From CAOJBM01 sp051872535 (lineage in GTDB: Bacteria > Bacillota_I > Bacilli_A > RF39 > UBA660): a stretch of DNA of 24,938 bases. How positions within the stretch are numbered: position 1 is the stretch's first letter; each line of letters starts with the position of its first letter. The position numbers and the translations under genes were made by a program. Of this stretch, positions 15,344-23,994 are shown one piece after another. The stretch covers positions 1 to 24,938 of the forward strand of contig JBJEDY010000075.1 in assembly GCA_051872535.1 (NCBI GenBank), read 5' to 3'. Under the pieces are notes generated by a model. The model ran no database searches. It saw nothing but the letters and a program-made list of their open reading frames with translations, and was not told the DNA's origin.

Positions 15344-18300
15344 CTTTTTAGAATATTTATCACGACATATTATACGATCACTTGCAGCTAAGCAAGATGG
15401 TAATATAAATAATATTAATATCACAGAACAAATAGTTCCTTCTGATAAAGTTAAACATATTTTTGCTGCTATTGCTGAAGCAAATTTACCAACAACTAAG
15501 GTTACTATAATTAATATAGATGAGCTTGTTAATATTGTGTGAATAGATTTATTGTAAGAAAGTTTTAACGATTCCATTATATCATGCTTATTTCTGTATT
15601 CTTTATAGTAAGATGTATAAACAATAGCATAGTCAATTGTTGCACCCATTAGGATACTTTGAACTATTAAAAGCGCTATAAAATATACATTTCCTCCTGT
15701 TAAGGATAAAATACTCATCGTAATATATACTGCACATTGTATAATTAAAACTAAGATTAATGATATAATTACTGACTTAAATGTTATAGCTACAACAACA
15801 AATATTGCTACCATTGTTAAAATTGTAATAAAATTTAATTCTTTATTAAATGTTTTACTCATATCATAGGCCATTGCCGAATCACCTATCACGTATATTT
15901 CTTTATCTTTACTATTTAATTTATCTTGAATCAAAGCAATAAAATCAAATGTTTCTTCACTTTCTAAGTTATATTCAGTATTTAATACTACTCTACTATA
16001 TTCTTCTGATTTTAATAAATCTTTAGCTTGAGTAATCATTTTTTTAGATTCTTTAATATCATGTTTACGATTATTATCTATAAAAGATGAAAATTTATTA
16101 TCATTTAATACCATATCATTTAAATAATTAATAAAATCTTCAACAGTAAAAGTCCAATCATCATTATAATTATTTAAACTTCCATAATAAGTATAAACTA
16201 ATTCAATCAGGTTTTTATCTAAATCATTTGTTAAACTGGATAATAGTTTATATGTTTCACTAGAATCATATTTATGATTTTTAAGGCTACTATCCATTAT
16301 TATTTCAATAGTTTTTAGTTTATTAATGGCATCATTACTTAATGAACTATTATTCTCTTTATTTTGTTCTATAGTATTTAACATAAATGATATAAAATTA
16401 TTTAAAGAAGGTGTTATTTGCTTCTTATTGATTTCTATATCGTATAGAGAATAAAGTAAATTAATTTTATCTTGAGTAATGTTTAGTAGATTTGCTAATT
16501 CTTTTGATGAATATGAAATATCATTATTGATACTATTCATTATTTTTATAACTAATTCTATCTTAACTTTAAAATCATTATCTAATTTAGAAGATATTAA
16601 AGGATTATCTTGATTTTCTTTAATTATATTGACTAACTCATAAGGAGTTAACTTAAACTCATAATTATTACTATTTAATATTAAAGCATAAATACTATAA
16701 ACTTGATTAATATTAAAGTTAAATATAGTTGCCATCTCAGAAGCTTTATAACTTGATGGATTTATAGAATCATCTATTATAAATTTTAGAAAATTTAGAC
16801 TATCTATTTGGTCATTACTTAGATAATTTGCAAAATTTGTCAAAGTAAAATCAACAAATTCTTGCGGTGACATTGTATAAGTATTTGGTAAATGTGCATT
16901 ATTATAAACCATATTCACTAAAGAAGGATTAATATTTTGGAAATATTCATTTAAGTATACTTGATTCATTTTAGTATTATTTATGTTATTAGTATTACTA
17001 ATAATTGGGATTAAATTATTTAGATTACTAGTATCAACATTATTTAAATAATCAGTGTTTTCTTTAATATACTCTATTCCTTTAATAAAATTAGAAATTG
17101 ATAAACTTTCTTCCGTATCATTAGTTGTATAATATAATAGCATTAAACTCTCGATTGAAGATGAATCGACTCCTAATACTTTGGATAATTCCTCTTTAGT
17201 CATTTTCTTATTAAAAATTTTAGAGTCTGTAAATGGTAATAAAGATTTTATACTATTCTTTGTATTATTGTCTAACATAGTATTATATTTTTCATTATTT
17301 AAAACATTATTATTTAAAAACATAATAAAACTACGTGCACTTATTTTTATATTAGCATTCTTAGAATTATATAAGATAAATAAAGTATTAACAGTTTCTT
17401 CATCTATTTTTAATATTGAAGCTATTTCTTTACTACTTCTCTTTTTATTTATTTCGTTAATATTTGTAAAATATTTTAATTCATAAAGATTATCTTTAAT
17501 ATCTTTATTGATATCTTTACTTAATTCTTCATTAGTTAAAACATCTTTTTCGATAAATGTAAGCATTTCGGAAAGTGACATTTTATTTTCTATTTCATTA
17601 TATTTATTAAAATATAACACTTTAATTATATAATCATCAATATTTGTAGAAGCTCCTAATGATTCTATTTTTGCATTTAATTGATCATATTTTAATGGTT
17701 CGTTAATTGTATTGGAATAACATAATAATTGTGTTACTTTTTTATCATTTAAAGAATTACAAAAATTAGAGATATCACTTTCATACTTGTTATTGTAGAC
17801 GATTGCCATTTGATTATTTTCTTTAAAATGTTTAGCAATATCATCCGTTTCAACATCTGTGTATAAAATTCCTAAACCATTTTTTAAAAAGAAACTACCT
17901 ATTAATAAAATGAAAAATAGAATTAAACCTGGATAACGAAGTTTATAGCTTAATTTTCCTAAGTAATCTAATTTAATATTTGAAGTTTTTTTCTTTGTTT
18001 TTAAAATTACTTTATCAAATAATAAAATAAGTCCTGGCAAGCACAAAAATATACATAATAAACTAAATAAAACACCTTTAGCCAAAACAAATCCTAAATC
18101 TCGACCTATTGTAAAACTCATAAATATTAAAGCTAAAAGTCCAACGATTGTTGTTATAGAACTACTAGATATAGATTTGAACGAATTATATAAAGCTCTT
18201 TTCATTGCTTTATTTTTATCCGACTCATTTTCTCTTTCTTGACTATATCTATTCATAAGCATTATAGAATAATCCATAGATAAAGCCATTTGAAGAATTG

Positions 18301-18940
18301 CCGAGATAGCATTTGTTATATGAGAGACACTAGAAAAAATTATATTAGTTCCATTATTTAAGAATACTGCTAAACCAATAACAAATAAAAATAAGAATGG
18401 TTCTATATATGATTCACACATAATAATTAAGATAACCATTGCAAATGCAATTGCAAGAAGAACAATCCATAAATGTAATACCGGTTTATTAGCATCATTA
18501 ATAGGTCCACTTAACGAAATGTCATAGTTTTTAAACTCTTTTGTAATATTTTTATAAAGCTCTGCAGCTTTTTTTGAATTGCTTGTATCATCAATATTAA
18601 TTGTATAAAGTGTATAGTTATCAATATTATAGTTTTCAGATTCATCATAATTTACACTTGATACGTTATCTATATTAGACAATTTAGATAGTATCTCTTC
18701 TTTTTCTTCACTATTTAAACCATCAAACATAATATTTAAAGAACTACTTTTAACTTCTTCAAATTCTTTTTCCATAATATCCATACCAATTCTTGTCTCA
18801 CTAGTACTTGGCAAGTATTTAGCGATATCATAATTGATATTTACTTTTGTATTAAGAAATAAACATATAGCAGATAAAATTATACATACAACTAAAATTA
18901 TATATTTTTTATTAACAATAAAATCTGTAAATTTTTTCAT
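15323..18940 (-). CDS. MMPL/RND-family exporter with an enlarged repeat-containing extracytoplasmic domain
   Basis: The protein is 1205 aa with about 12 membrane helices in the MMPL order: TM1 (13-29), first outer domain (30-155), TM2-6 (156-309), TM7 (339-359), a very large second outer domain (360-1037), and TM8-12 (1038-1186). Each half has an Asp-Tyr pair in the fourth helix, Asp223-Tyr224 and Asp1103-Tyr1104, matching the proton-relay pairs of MmpL3-type pumps, so proton-driven export is likely. Residues about 453-965 are six and a half degenerate helical modules. The start ATG 18940 has AAGGAAGG upstream. It is divergent from a TetR-type regulator, a layout shared with the S. aureus fatty-acid pump FarE and its regulator FarR. 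A lipid or lipophilic substrate is plausible but unproven. Confidence 0.9.
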   Translation of the reverse strand: MKKFTDFIVNKKYIILVVCIILSAICLFLNTKVNINYDIAKYLPSTSETRIGMDIMEKEFEEVKSSSLNIMFDGLNSEEKEEILSKLSNIDNVSSVNYDESENYNIDNYTLYTINIDDTSNSKKAAELYKNITKEFKNYDISLSGPINDANKPVLHLWIVLLAIAFAMVILIIMCESYIEPFLFLFVIGLAVFLNNGTNIIFSSVSHITNAISAILQMALSMDYSIMLMNRYSQERENESDKNKAMKRALYNSFKSISSSSITTIVGLLALIFMSFTIGRDLGFVLAKGVLFSLLCIFLCLPGLILLFDKVILKTKKKTSNIKLDYLGKLSYKLRYPGLILFFILLIGSFFLKNGLGILYTDVETDDIAKHFKENNQMAIVYNNKYESDISNFCNSLNDKKVTQLLCYSNTINEPLKYDQLNAKIESLGASTNIDDYIIKVLYFNKYNEIENKMSLSEMLTFIEKDVLTNEELSKDINKDIKDNLYELKYFTNINEINKKRSSKEIASILKIDEETVNTLFILYNSKNANIKISARSFIMFLNNNVLNNEKYNTMLDNNTKNSIKSLLPFTDSKIFNKKMTKEELSKVLGVDSSSIESLMLLYYTTNDTEESLSISNFIKGIEYIKENTDYLNNVDTSNLNNLIPIISNTNNINNTKMNQVYLNEYFQNINPSLVNMVYNNAHLPNTYTMSPQEFVDFTLTNFANYLSNDQIDSLNFLKFIIDDSINPSSYKASEMATIFNFNINQVYSIYALILNSNNYEFKLTPYELVNIIKENQDNPLISSKLDNDFKVKIELVIKIMNSINNDISYSSKELANLLNITQDKINLLYSLYDIEINKKQITPSLNNFISFMLNTIEQNKENNSSLSNDAINKLKTIEIIMDSSLKNHKYDSSETYKLLSSLTNDLDKNLIELVYTYYGSLNNYNDDWTFTVEDFINYLNDMVLNDNKFSSFIDNNRKHDIKESKKMITQAKDLLKSEEYSRVVLNTEYNLESEETFDFIALIQDKLNSKDKEIYVIGDSAMAYDMSKTFNKELNFITILTMVAIFVVVAITFKSVIISLILVLIIQCAVYITMSILSLTGGNVYFIALLIVQSILMGATIDYAIVYTSYYKEYRNKHDIMESLKLSYNKSIHTILTSSSILIIVTLVVGKFASAIAAKICLTLSEGTICSVILILFILPSCLAASDRIICRDKYSKKKIKVKQ
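16046..17584 (-). repeat. tandem protein repeats of 73-82 aa inside the MMPL pump
   Basis: Six full modules begin near residues 502, 581, 659, 732, 811 and 893, with a half module before them (453-495). Each starts with a motif like SSKELAxLLNI, then xxLYxLY, then a helix with a FIxFL core and a run such as NNxVLNNEKY ending near K-x-L. They are too diverged to show as DNA repeats. All are predicted helical and Asn/Ser-rich between helices, consistent with an extracellular helical array. Confidence 0.7.
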
Positions 18941-18966
18941 AATTTCCTTCCTTCTAACAATATTGA

Positions 18967-18995
18967 ATTATATGCTGAATATATACATAGGTGTA
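18967..18995 (-). promoter_or_regulatory. possible promoter of the MMPL gene
   Basis: A perfect TATAAT (18967-18972) lies about 27 nt upstream of the start codon. The -35 position at 17 nt holds only TACACC, so the promoter may be weak or activator/repressor dependent. Confidence 0.4.
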
Positions 18996-19013
18996 GAACA
19001 AAACAAAAAAAAG

Positions 19014-19029
19014 TGTCAAAATTTTGACA
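19014..19029. promoter_or_regulatory. perfect 16-bp palindrome, probable TetR-type operator
   Basis: TGTCAAAATTTTGACA reads the same on both strands and lies between the divergent MMPL and TetR genes. It contains TTGACA on each strand. On the + strand that could serve as a -35 for a TATTTT box 17 nt away (19047-19052). It is the best candidate binding site for the regulator encoded at 19115. Confidence 0.7.
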
Positions 19030-19057
19030 GTATTTAAATTATTGTCTATTTTTACAC

Positions 19058-19073
19058 TGTCAAATATTGAACA
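19058..19073. promoter_or_regulatory. second, imperfect operator-like site over the tetR-type -35
   Basis: TGTCAAATATTGAACA shares its first seven bases with the perfect palindrome and pairs at 6 of 8 positions. It starts 44 bp after the first site, about four helical turns. It overlaps the -35 of the regulator gene, as expected for autorepression. Confidence 0.5.
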
Positions 19074-19094
19074 ATATCTAAAAAAAGTTATAAT
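19067..19094 (+). promoter_or_regulatory. promoter of the TetR-family regulator gene
   Basis: TTGAAC (19067-19072) and a perfect TATAAT (19089-19094) are separated by 16 nt. Transcription would begin near 19101, immediately before the AAGGAG ribosome site, so the leader is extremely short. Confidence 0.6.
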
Positions 19095-19114
19095 TAAAAA
19101 AAAGGAGTAATTCT

Positions 19115-19663
19115 ATGAAAGTTAAAAATATAAATTCATCAAGTAAAAAAACAACAAAAGCTATAAAAGAGTCTTTTGCTGAATTATTACAAGAAAAGAA
19201 AGAGTTAAGCAACATTACTGTTACAGAATTAGTTAATCGTGCTGGTATTACACGTTCTTCTTTTTATACACATTTTGATAGTATTTATGATGTTGCTCAA
19301 GAGCTTCAAAATGAAACTTTAGATATTTTAATAAACAATATTTTAGAAATACAATCACTTGATGATTTTGATAATTATATTGATCTTATTTTTAATTACT
19401 TAAAAGAAAACGAAAAAATTTATCGTATGATGTTAGCTAGTAATGATCCATTAGTTTTTATAAGCAAACTAAATAAACATATTAATAAATATTTAACAAA
19501 TTTTCTAAAAAATACTAACCATGAATATTTAATATTAAATATTACTTTTTTTACTGACGGATGTACATATTTACTAATTAAATATTTTCGTAATGAAATT
19601 GAAAATTCATTAGAAGAAATTAATAACTATCTTAAAATTTTATTTAGAAAAATATTTATATAA
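19115..19663 (+). CDS. TetR/AcrR-family transcriptional regulator
   Basis: The protein is 182 aa. An N-terminal helix-turn-helix domain contains ITVTELVNRAGITRSSFYTHF (about residues 34-54), the classic TetR recognition-helix pattern. The remaining helical domain (about 60-182) resembles the DhaS-like C-terminal type and would bind a ligand and dimerise. GGAG lies 7 nt before ATG. It is divergent from the MMPL pump and convergent with the ABC exporter operon. The palindromes upstream suggest it represses itself and the pump. The inducer is unknown, and control of the ABC operon is not indicated because that operon starts 4 kb away. Confidence 0.92.
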   Translation: MKVKNINSSSKKTTKAIKESFAELLQEKKELSNITVTELVNRAGITRSSFYTHFDSIYDVAQELQNETLDILINNILEIQSLDDFDNYIDLIFNYLKENEKIYRMMLASNDPLVFISKLNKHINKYLTNFLKNTNHEYLILNITFFTDGCTYLLIKYFRNEIENSLEEINNYLKILFRKIFI

Positions 19664-19666
19664 AAT

Positions 19667-19705
19667 AAAAAGTTGGCTAGAATTAATACTTCTAACCAAT
19701 TTTTT
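19667..19705. terminator. bidirectional terminator between the regulator and the ABC operon
   Basis: AAAAAGTTGGCTAGAA (19667-19682) pairs with TTCTAACCAATTTTTT (19690-19705) with one C-A mismatch and one G-U pair around a 7-nt loop. T runs follow on both strands. The TAG stop of the permease (19692-19694) is inside the right arm. Confidence 0.8.
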
Positions 19706-20837
19706 GTTTATGTTTACTTATAATATTATTAACTATTATAAAAATTATTGCGAAGATAAGAAGAATTATACTATTTTTAATTATAGGCTTTAAAGATTCC
19801 AAATTAAGTTTTTCAATATCTATTAGCAAATTATTAGAGTTAATGAACCAGTAAGCAGGTAAAATATGAGCAAATTTTAATACAGCATCTGGTAACCATT
19901 CTGCTGGGACAAATGCTCCACATAAAAATGCTGAACCTAATGCTACGACATTAACAATTCCACTAACAGCATCTTTATTATTAACAATTGTACTGATAAA
20001 TAGTGCTATTGTTAAAGATACAAATGTAAATAATAAAGTATTAAAAATATAAACTAAACCTCTTATACTTATAATAGAACTTCCAATTATAATGATTCCT
20101 AAAATAACATAAACTAGCCATACAATTAAAGAAAATAACAAACTAGATAACAACAATTTACAATTATGCTTTTTATAATCCATACTACTTATAATCGTTC
20201 TTTTTTTAATATTGTTTTCATGAAAACTAGATAGAACTAAACAAATTATAAAAATAACACTTGCCATAATACTATAACTAGCAAAATTGAAATAATTAGA
20301 TATCCTATACATTGTTGCTGTATCAACACTTGATTTTATTTCAACACTAGCAGTTTCACTTAAATTATCATTAATTAACTTAATAGTTTCTTCTTCATTA
20401 TTTGAATCCAAATATATTTCTTGCAATTTTAAATATCGAGTTAACATCATATTAGCTAAACTGGATTGATAATCTCCAGTTGATTTAATATCTATTTGAG
20501 GCTTTTGACCAGCTAAAATATCATTTCTATAATTATTAGGAATATATATAATATAATTAACATCACGATAAAATAAGGCATCATCAATTGCTTCTTCGTT
20601 ATCATTAACATTTACAATATTAGTATTTTCCTCTATATAATTTATTAGACTTTTAGTTAAACCTATATTTTCATCTTGATTAATAATTAATACATCTGGC
20701 TTGACATTAATAAAAGATGTTTGTTCTTCATTTGCACTATAATTTAACCCTCCAAAAACAATTAATAAGACAGTATATAGTATTACTGTACCTTTATATT
20801 TATTTACTACTTGCCAAAAAGTTTTAAATACTGTCAT
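19692..20837 (-). CDS. ABC-2 type transporter permease (second permease)
   Basis: The protein is 381 aa. It has one N-terminal helix (about 13-31), an extracytoplasmic domain (32-178), then five helices (about 179-203, 226-250, 258-283, 287-310 and 352-372). A LCGAFVPAEWLPD segment before the last helix matches ABC-2 export permeases. It overlaps the upstream permease gene by 14 nt and has a strong AAGGAGG site 7 nt before ATG. Last in the operon; it should form a heterodimeric membrane channel with the preceding permease, energised by the ATPase encoded first in the cluster. Export of a drug, lipid or peptide is possible; substrate not inferable. Confidence 0.88.
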   Translation of the reverse strand: MTVFKTFWQVVNKYKGTVILYTVLLIVFGGLNYSANEEQTSFINVKPDVLIINQDENIGLTKSLINYIEENTNIVNVNDNEEAIDDALFYRDVNYIIYIPNNYRNDILAGQKPQIDIKSTGDYQSSLANMMLTRYLKLQEIYLDSNNEEETIKLINDNLSETASVEIKSSVDTATMYRISNYFNFASYSIMASVIFIICLVLSSFHENNIKKRTIISSMDYKKHNCKLLLSSLLFSLIVWLVYVILGIIIIGSSIISIRGLVYIFNTLLFTFVSLTIALFISTIVNNKDAVSGIVNVVALGSAFLCGAFVPAEWLPDAVLKFAHILPAYWFINSNNLLIDIEKLNLESLKPIIKNSIILLIFAIIFIIVNNIISKHKQKIG

Positions 20838-22005
20838 ACTTTTGCCTCCTTAGAGAAATACTTGATAGAATTAAGAGAACTATTGAAAATATCAATAAAC
20901 TAATTATATTAAAAACGTATCTATCAAAAGTATCATAATAATACAATGAGTAAAAGCCATCAGTTATCATACTAGCCGGATTTAATTTATTAATAATAGG
21001 AATATTTTTATCAACAATATACTTCATGGTAATCCCCATCATTCCAGATAAGAAACATCCTAGCATTGTAAAAGATAGAAGAATACCTGTTTTAACATTT
21101 TCATTTGTTTTAAATAATGACCCTACTGCTAAACCTAAGGATAATCCAGCTAATGATCCAACTAATGATAATAAAATAATCTGTGGTAATTTATCACCAT
21201 AATTAATATTCAAAACAAAAATTGTATACATAAATAATAAGAATAATCCAATTAATTGAACTATATAACTGGCTAATAAACTTCCTATTAACATACTTCC
21301 CTTCTTAACAGATGATATCGAAGTCCTTTTACCTACACTATGCATATTTGCTAATTTATATTTAGTAATACTTATTGATAACATACCTCCATATAAACAA
21401 GTCATTGCTATTAAAGTGTAATATTCAATCATTGTATAACTTAAATTATTTCTTGAAATATCCTTTAAATTAACATTAGCATTAGAAATCATTGTTATAG
21501 CTTCAGAATAAATAGATTCAAGATTAATATCATAGTTTCCATTGTTAATTTCTTTTTCAACTTTACTATCAACAATGTTTTTAACAGTATTTATATTACT
21601 AGTTATTTCATCAACTGTGTACCTTATTATAGTTTCATTAATACCATTATCATTAACAACAATGTTCACTCCATTATCTTCAAACGTTAAATAACCGCTT
21701 ATTTTCTTATCTTCTAATAATTGGTTTGCTTCATCTAAAGATACATAAACAGTATTAAATAATCTTGTATCACTACTTTCATCACTTAATTCTTTTAATG
21801 ATTGATTAATTTCTTTGTTATTTTGATAATCTTCTGAGTCAACAACTGCCAAATCAATAACACTTAACTTTTCACTATTTTCAATATCAGAAAATGCCAT
21901 ATTAAAGAACGTGGCTAATAAAATAGGAAAAGCAAAGGTCCAAAATATCAACATTTTATTTCTTAAAAGAGTTTTAAGAGTATATTTAAAATTATGCCAA
22001 AACAT
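20824..22005 (-). CDS. ABC-2 type transporter permease (first permease)
   Basis: The protein is 393 aa with the same plan as its partner: helix 1 (about 19-39), an outer domain (40-195) and five further helices (about 196-213, 236-262, 272-297, 304-325 and 362-386). The segment LNPASMITDGFYSLYYYD before the last helix is characteristic of ABC-2 exporters. The start overlaps the ATPase stop in a TAATG arrangement with only a weak purine-rich site (AAGAGA), so it probably depends on translational coupling. The two permeases have little obvious sequence identity, which suggests an obligate heterodimer. Confidence 0.88.
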   Translation of the reverse strand: MFWHNFKYTLKTLLRNKMLIFWTFAFPILLATFFNMAFSDIENSEKLSVIDLAVVDSEDYQNNKEINQSLKELSDESSDTRLFNTVYVSLDEANQLLEDKKISGYLTFEDNGVNIVVNDNGINETIIRYTVDEITSNINTVKNIVDSKVEKEINNGNYDINLESIYSEAITMISNANVNLKDISRNNLSYTMIEYYTLIAMTCLYGGMLSISITKYKLANMHSVGKRTSISSVKKGSMLIGSLLASYIVQLIGLFLLFMYTIFVLNINYGDKLPQIILLSLVGSLAGLSLGLAVGSLFKTNENVKTGILLSFTMLGCFLSGMMGITMKYIVDKNIPIINKLNPASMITDGFYSLYYYDTFDRYVFNIISLLIFSIVLLILSSISLRRQKYDSI

Positions 22006-22943
22006 TAGTCTCTTAATTCCTTTCCCGTAAGTTCTAAAAAAACATCATTAAGAGTTGGTCGCTCTGAAAATATTTTTGAATATTTAATTCTTTTCTCTTT
22101 TAAGAAATCAATAATTTCCCCTAAATTATTCTTCCCTTTTTTGTAAGTAATTACTAAAGTACCATTACTATAGTTAATTTTATCAACATTTTTAAAACAA
22201 TTTATTTCTTCTAATTGTTTTGAATTAATACTTTCTACTTCGATAGTTATTTTTTCTTCAATATTAGCTAAGTCTTTTAATTGTTCAGTAGTACCTTCTG
22301 CAATTATTTCTCCTTTATCGATAATGATAATTCGATCACAAAGTATTTCAACTTCCTCCATATAATGAGTTGTATAGACAATTGTCGCCCCATCATCTCT
22401 TAGTTTTCTAATTCCATCTAAAATGTTATTTCTACTTTGAGGATCTACTGCTACTGTTGGTTCGTCTAAGAATATTAATTTTGGTTTATGAGCAACACCA
22501 CAAGCTATATTAAGTCTTCTAAGTAATCCTCCTGATAATTGTTTAGGATAGAATTTTTTATAATTTTCTAAACCAACTAAATTAATTGCATCTTCTATAT
22601 ATTGCTTTCTAATTTTTTTATCATCAATATAAAGACCACAAAAATAATCGATATTATCATAAACATTTAATTCTTCAAACACTGCTACTTCTTGAAACAC
22701 TACTCCAATTTGCTTTTTTAAATCATAAGAACTTGGTGTCATCGCTTTTCCAAAAATTTTAATATTCCCTTTACTATAATTAAGTAAAGATAATATGCAA
22801 TTGATAGTAGTTGATTTTCCACTACCATTTGGACCTAATAAGCCAAGGATTTCACCTTCTTTTACTTCAAAAGATAAGTTATTAACTGCTTTTAATGTTT
22901 TATACTCTTTTGTTAAGTTTTTTACTTCTATTACATTTTTCAT
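22005..22943 (-). CDS. ABC transporter ATP-binding protein (ABC-2 exporter type)
   Basis: The protein is 312 aa. It has Walker A GPNGSGKST (37-45), the Q-loop FQE (83-85), the signature LSGGL (136-140), Walker B LIFLDE (156-161) with the D-loop VDP, and the switch His193 in TTHYMEE. The C-terminal 85 residues, ending in RPTLNDVFLELTGKELRD, are the usual tail of DrrA/CcmA-like exporter ATPases. AGAGG lies inside the end of the upstream gene, and the start follows that gene's stop by only 2 nt, so all four genes of this cluster are probably made from one message. It hydrolyses ATP on the cytoplasmic face to drive the two permeases. Confidence 0.95.
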   Translation of the reverse strand: MKNVIEVKNLTKEYKTLKAVNNLSFEVKEGEILGLLGPNGSGKSTTINCILSLLNYSKGNIKIFGKAMTPSSYDLKKQIGVVFQEVAVFEELNVYDNIDYFCGLYIDDKKIRKQYIEDAINLVGLENYKKFYPKQLSGGLLRRLNIACGVAHKPKLIFLDEPTVAVDPQSRNNILDGIRKLRDDGATIVYTTHYMEEVEILCDRIIIIDKGEIIAEGTTEQLKDLANIEEKITIEVESINSKQLEEINCFKNVDKINYSNGTLVITYKKGKNNLGEIIDFLKEKRIKYSKIFSERPTLNDVFLELTGKELRD

Positions 22944-22945
22944 AA

Positions 22946-23827
22946 TTATGCCTCTTTTCTACCATTTTCAATTGGATTAACATGAATAACCACCAAATAT
23001 ATTTCATTTATTTTTGATATTATTTCTTTTTCTAGATCATCAGCAATTTGATGACTTTTAAATGTAGATAAATTACCATCTACATAGATAGAAAATGATA
23101 TTTGATAACGATATCCTACTGGTGTTGAATTGAAATGATCTACATCATATACTTCTTGATGATTTTTAACTATTTCCAATACGCTTTTTTTTGTTTCTTC
23201 ATCAATAGCTTTATCCATTAATATATCATAACTTTTTTTGCAAATATTAATTGCTGTTATTAAAATCCATAAAGAAATAATTGTTCCAACTATACCATCT
23301 ACTATATATATATTAGCAAGTGATAATAAACAAGAAAATAAGTTTAAACTAGTGATTAAAATATCATTACGATGATCTTTAGAATTAGCTTCAATTAATA
23401 AATTATTTAATTTTTTAGATAATTTATTTGTATAAAGATATAAACTATATTTAATAATAATTGTAATAATACATACAACTATTAAATAAATTGAGAAAAC
23501 ATATTTTGTTCTTTGGAATATAGATAATATTGAATCCTTTAAAATAAATAAGGAAAGAACAAACATTACTATACCGATTAACATTGAATAAATATATTCT
23601 GCTTTTCCATGACCTAAATTATGATCATCATCTGATGGTTTACTGGCTATTTTATTACCAATAAAAGTCATTAAACTAGAAAAAACATCAGATGCACTAT
23701 TAAATGTATCTGCTATCATAGCTTGACTATGAGTCATAAAACCAATTAGTCCTTTTATAATTAACAAAAAGAAATTACCAATAATACCTAATACACTTGC
23801 TTGTTTAACTTTTTTGTATCTTTCCAT
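22946..23827 (-). CDS. cation diffusion facilitator, Mn(II)-type signature
   Basis: The protein is 293 aa with six helices (about 8-30, 36-58, 78-97, 110-130, 152-172 and 175-193) and a C-terminal cytoplasmic domain (about 205-293). The transport-site motifs are Asn43-x3-Asp47 in TM2 and Asp151-x3-Asp155 in TM5. Zinc and iron CDFs usually carry HxxxD in TM5, whereas NxxxD plus DxxxD is the pattern of manganese exporters such as MneP/MntE. A loop with DDDHNLGHGKAEY may hold the second metal site. The ATG at 23827 has AGAGGG 5 nt upstream; an in-frame TTG 12 codons earlier would lie within the -10 promoter element and is rejected. It is first in the operon with the ABC exporter. Confidence 0.92.
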   Translation of the reverse strand: MERYKKVKQASVLGIIGNFFLLIIKGLIGFMTHSQAMIADTFNSASDVFSSLMTFIGNKIASKPSDDDHNLGHGKAEYIYSMLIGIVMFVLSLFILKDSILSIFQRTKYVFSIYLIVVCIITIIIKYSLYLYTNKLSKKLNNLLIEANSKDHRNDILITSLNLFSCLLSLANIYIVDGIVGTIISLWILITAINICKKSYDILMDKAIDEETKKSVLEIVKNHQEVYDVDHFNSTPVGYRYQISFSIYVDGNLSTFKSHQIADDLEKEIISKINEIYLVVIHVNPIENGRKEA

Positions 23828-23851
23828 AAAATCCCTCTTTGTTTTTTTATT

Positions 23852-23860
23852 ATTATAACA
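23852..23860 (-). promoter_or_regulatory. extended -10 promoter of the CDF/ABC operon
   Basis: TGTTATAAT on the - strand is a TGN-extended -10 with a perfect TATAAT (23852-23857), about 25 nt upstream of the start codon. No good -35 is seen. Confidence 0.6.
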
Positions 23861-23915
23861 CAAATAAAATAGTTTTTTATAACAAACGTATTATGTTACA
23901 AAAAAATCTTATGCC

Positions 23916-23944
23916 AAAAAATCTCTAGAAATATCTAGAGATTT
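23916..23944 (-). terminator. terminator of the small exported protein pair
   Basis: A perfect 11-bp stem, AAATCTCTAGA (23919-23929) and TCTAGAGATTT (23934-23944), has a 4-nt loop and a T6 tract on the - strand. It is about 50 nt beyond the stop at 23995. Confidence 0.85.
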
Positions 23945-23994
23945 CAAATTCTAAAAGTATTTATATTATTTTCAAGATAATTCTAAAAATCTTA

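Noticed and set aside
17181..17486. Open frame of about 100 codons antisense to the MMPL repeat region
   Set aside because: It is antisense to a strongly supported gene and its hydrophobic, low-complexity composition is what the AT-rich antisense of Asn/Lys-rich coding DNA gives; no ribosome site is evident.
23828..23863. TTG start adding 12 residues to the cation diffusion facilitator
   Set aside because: The added codons cover the TGTTATAAT promoter element and the AGAGGG ribosome site; the ATG at 23827 is well placed.
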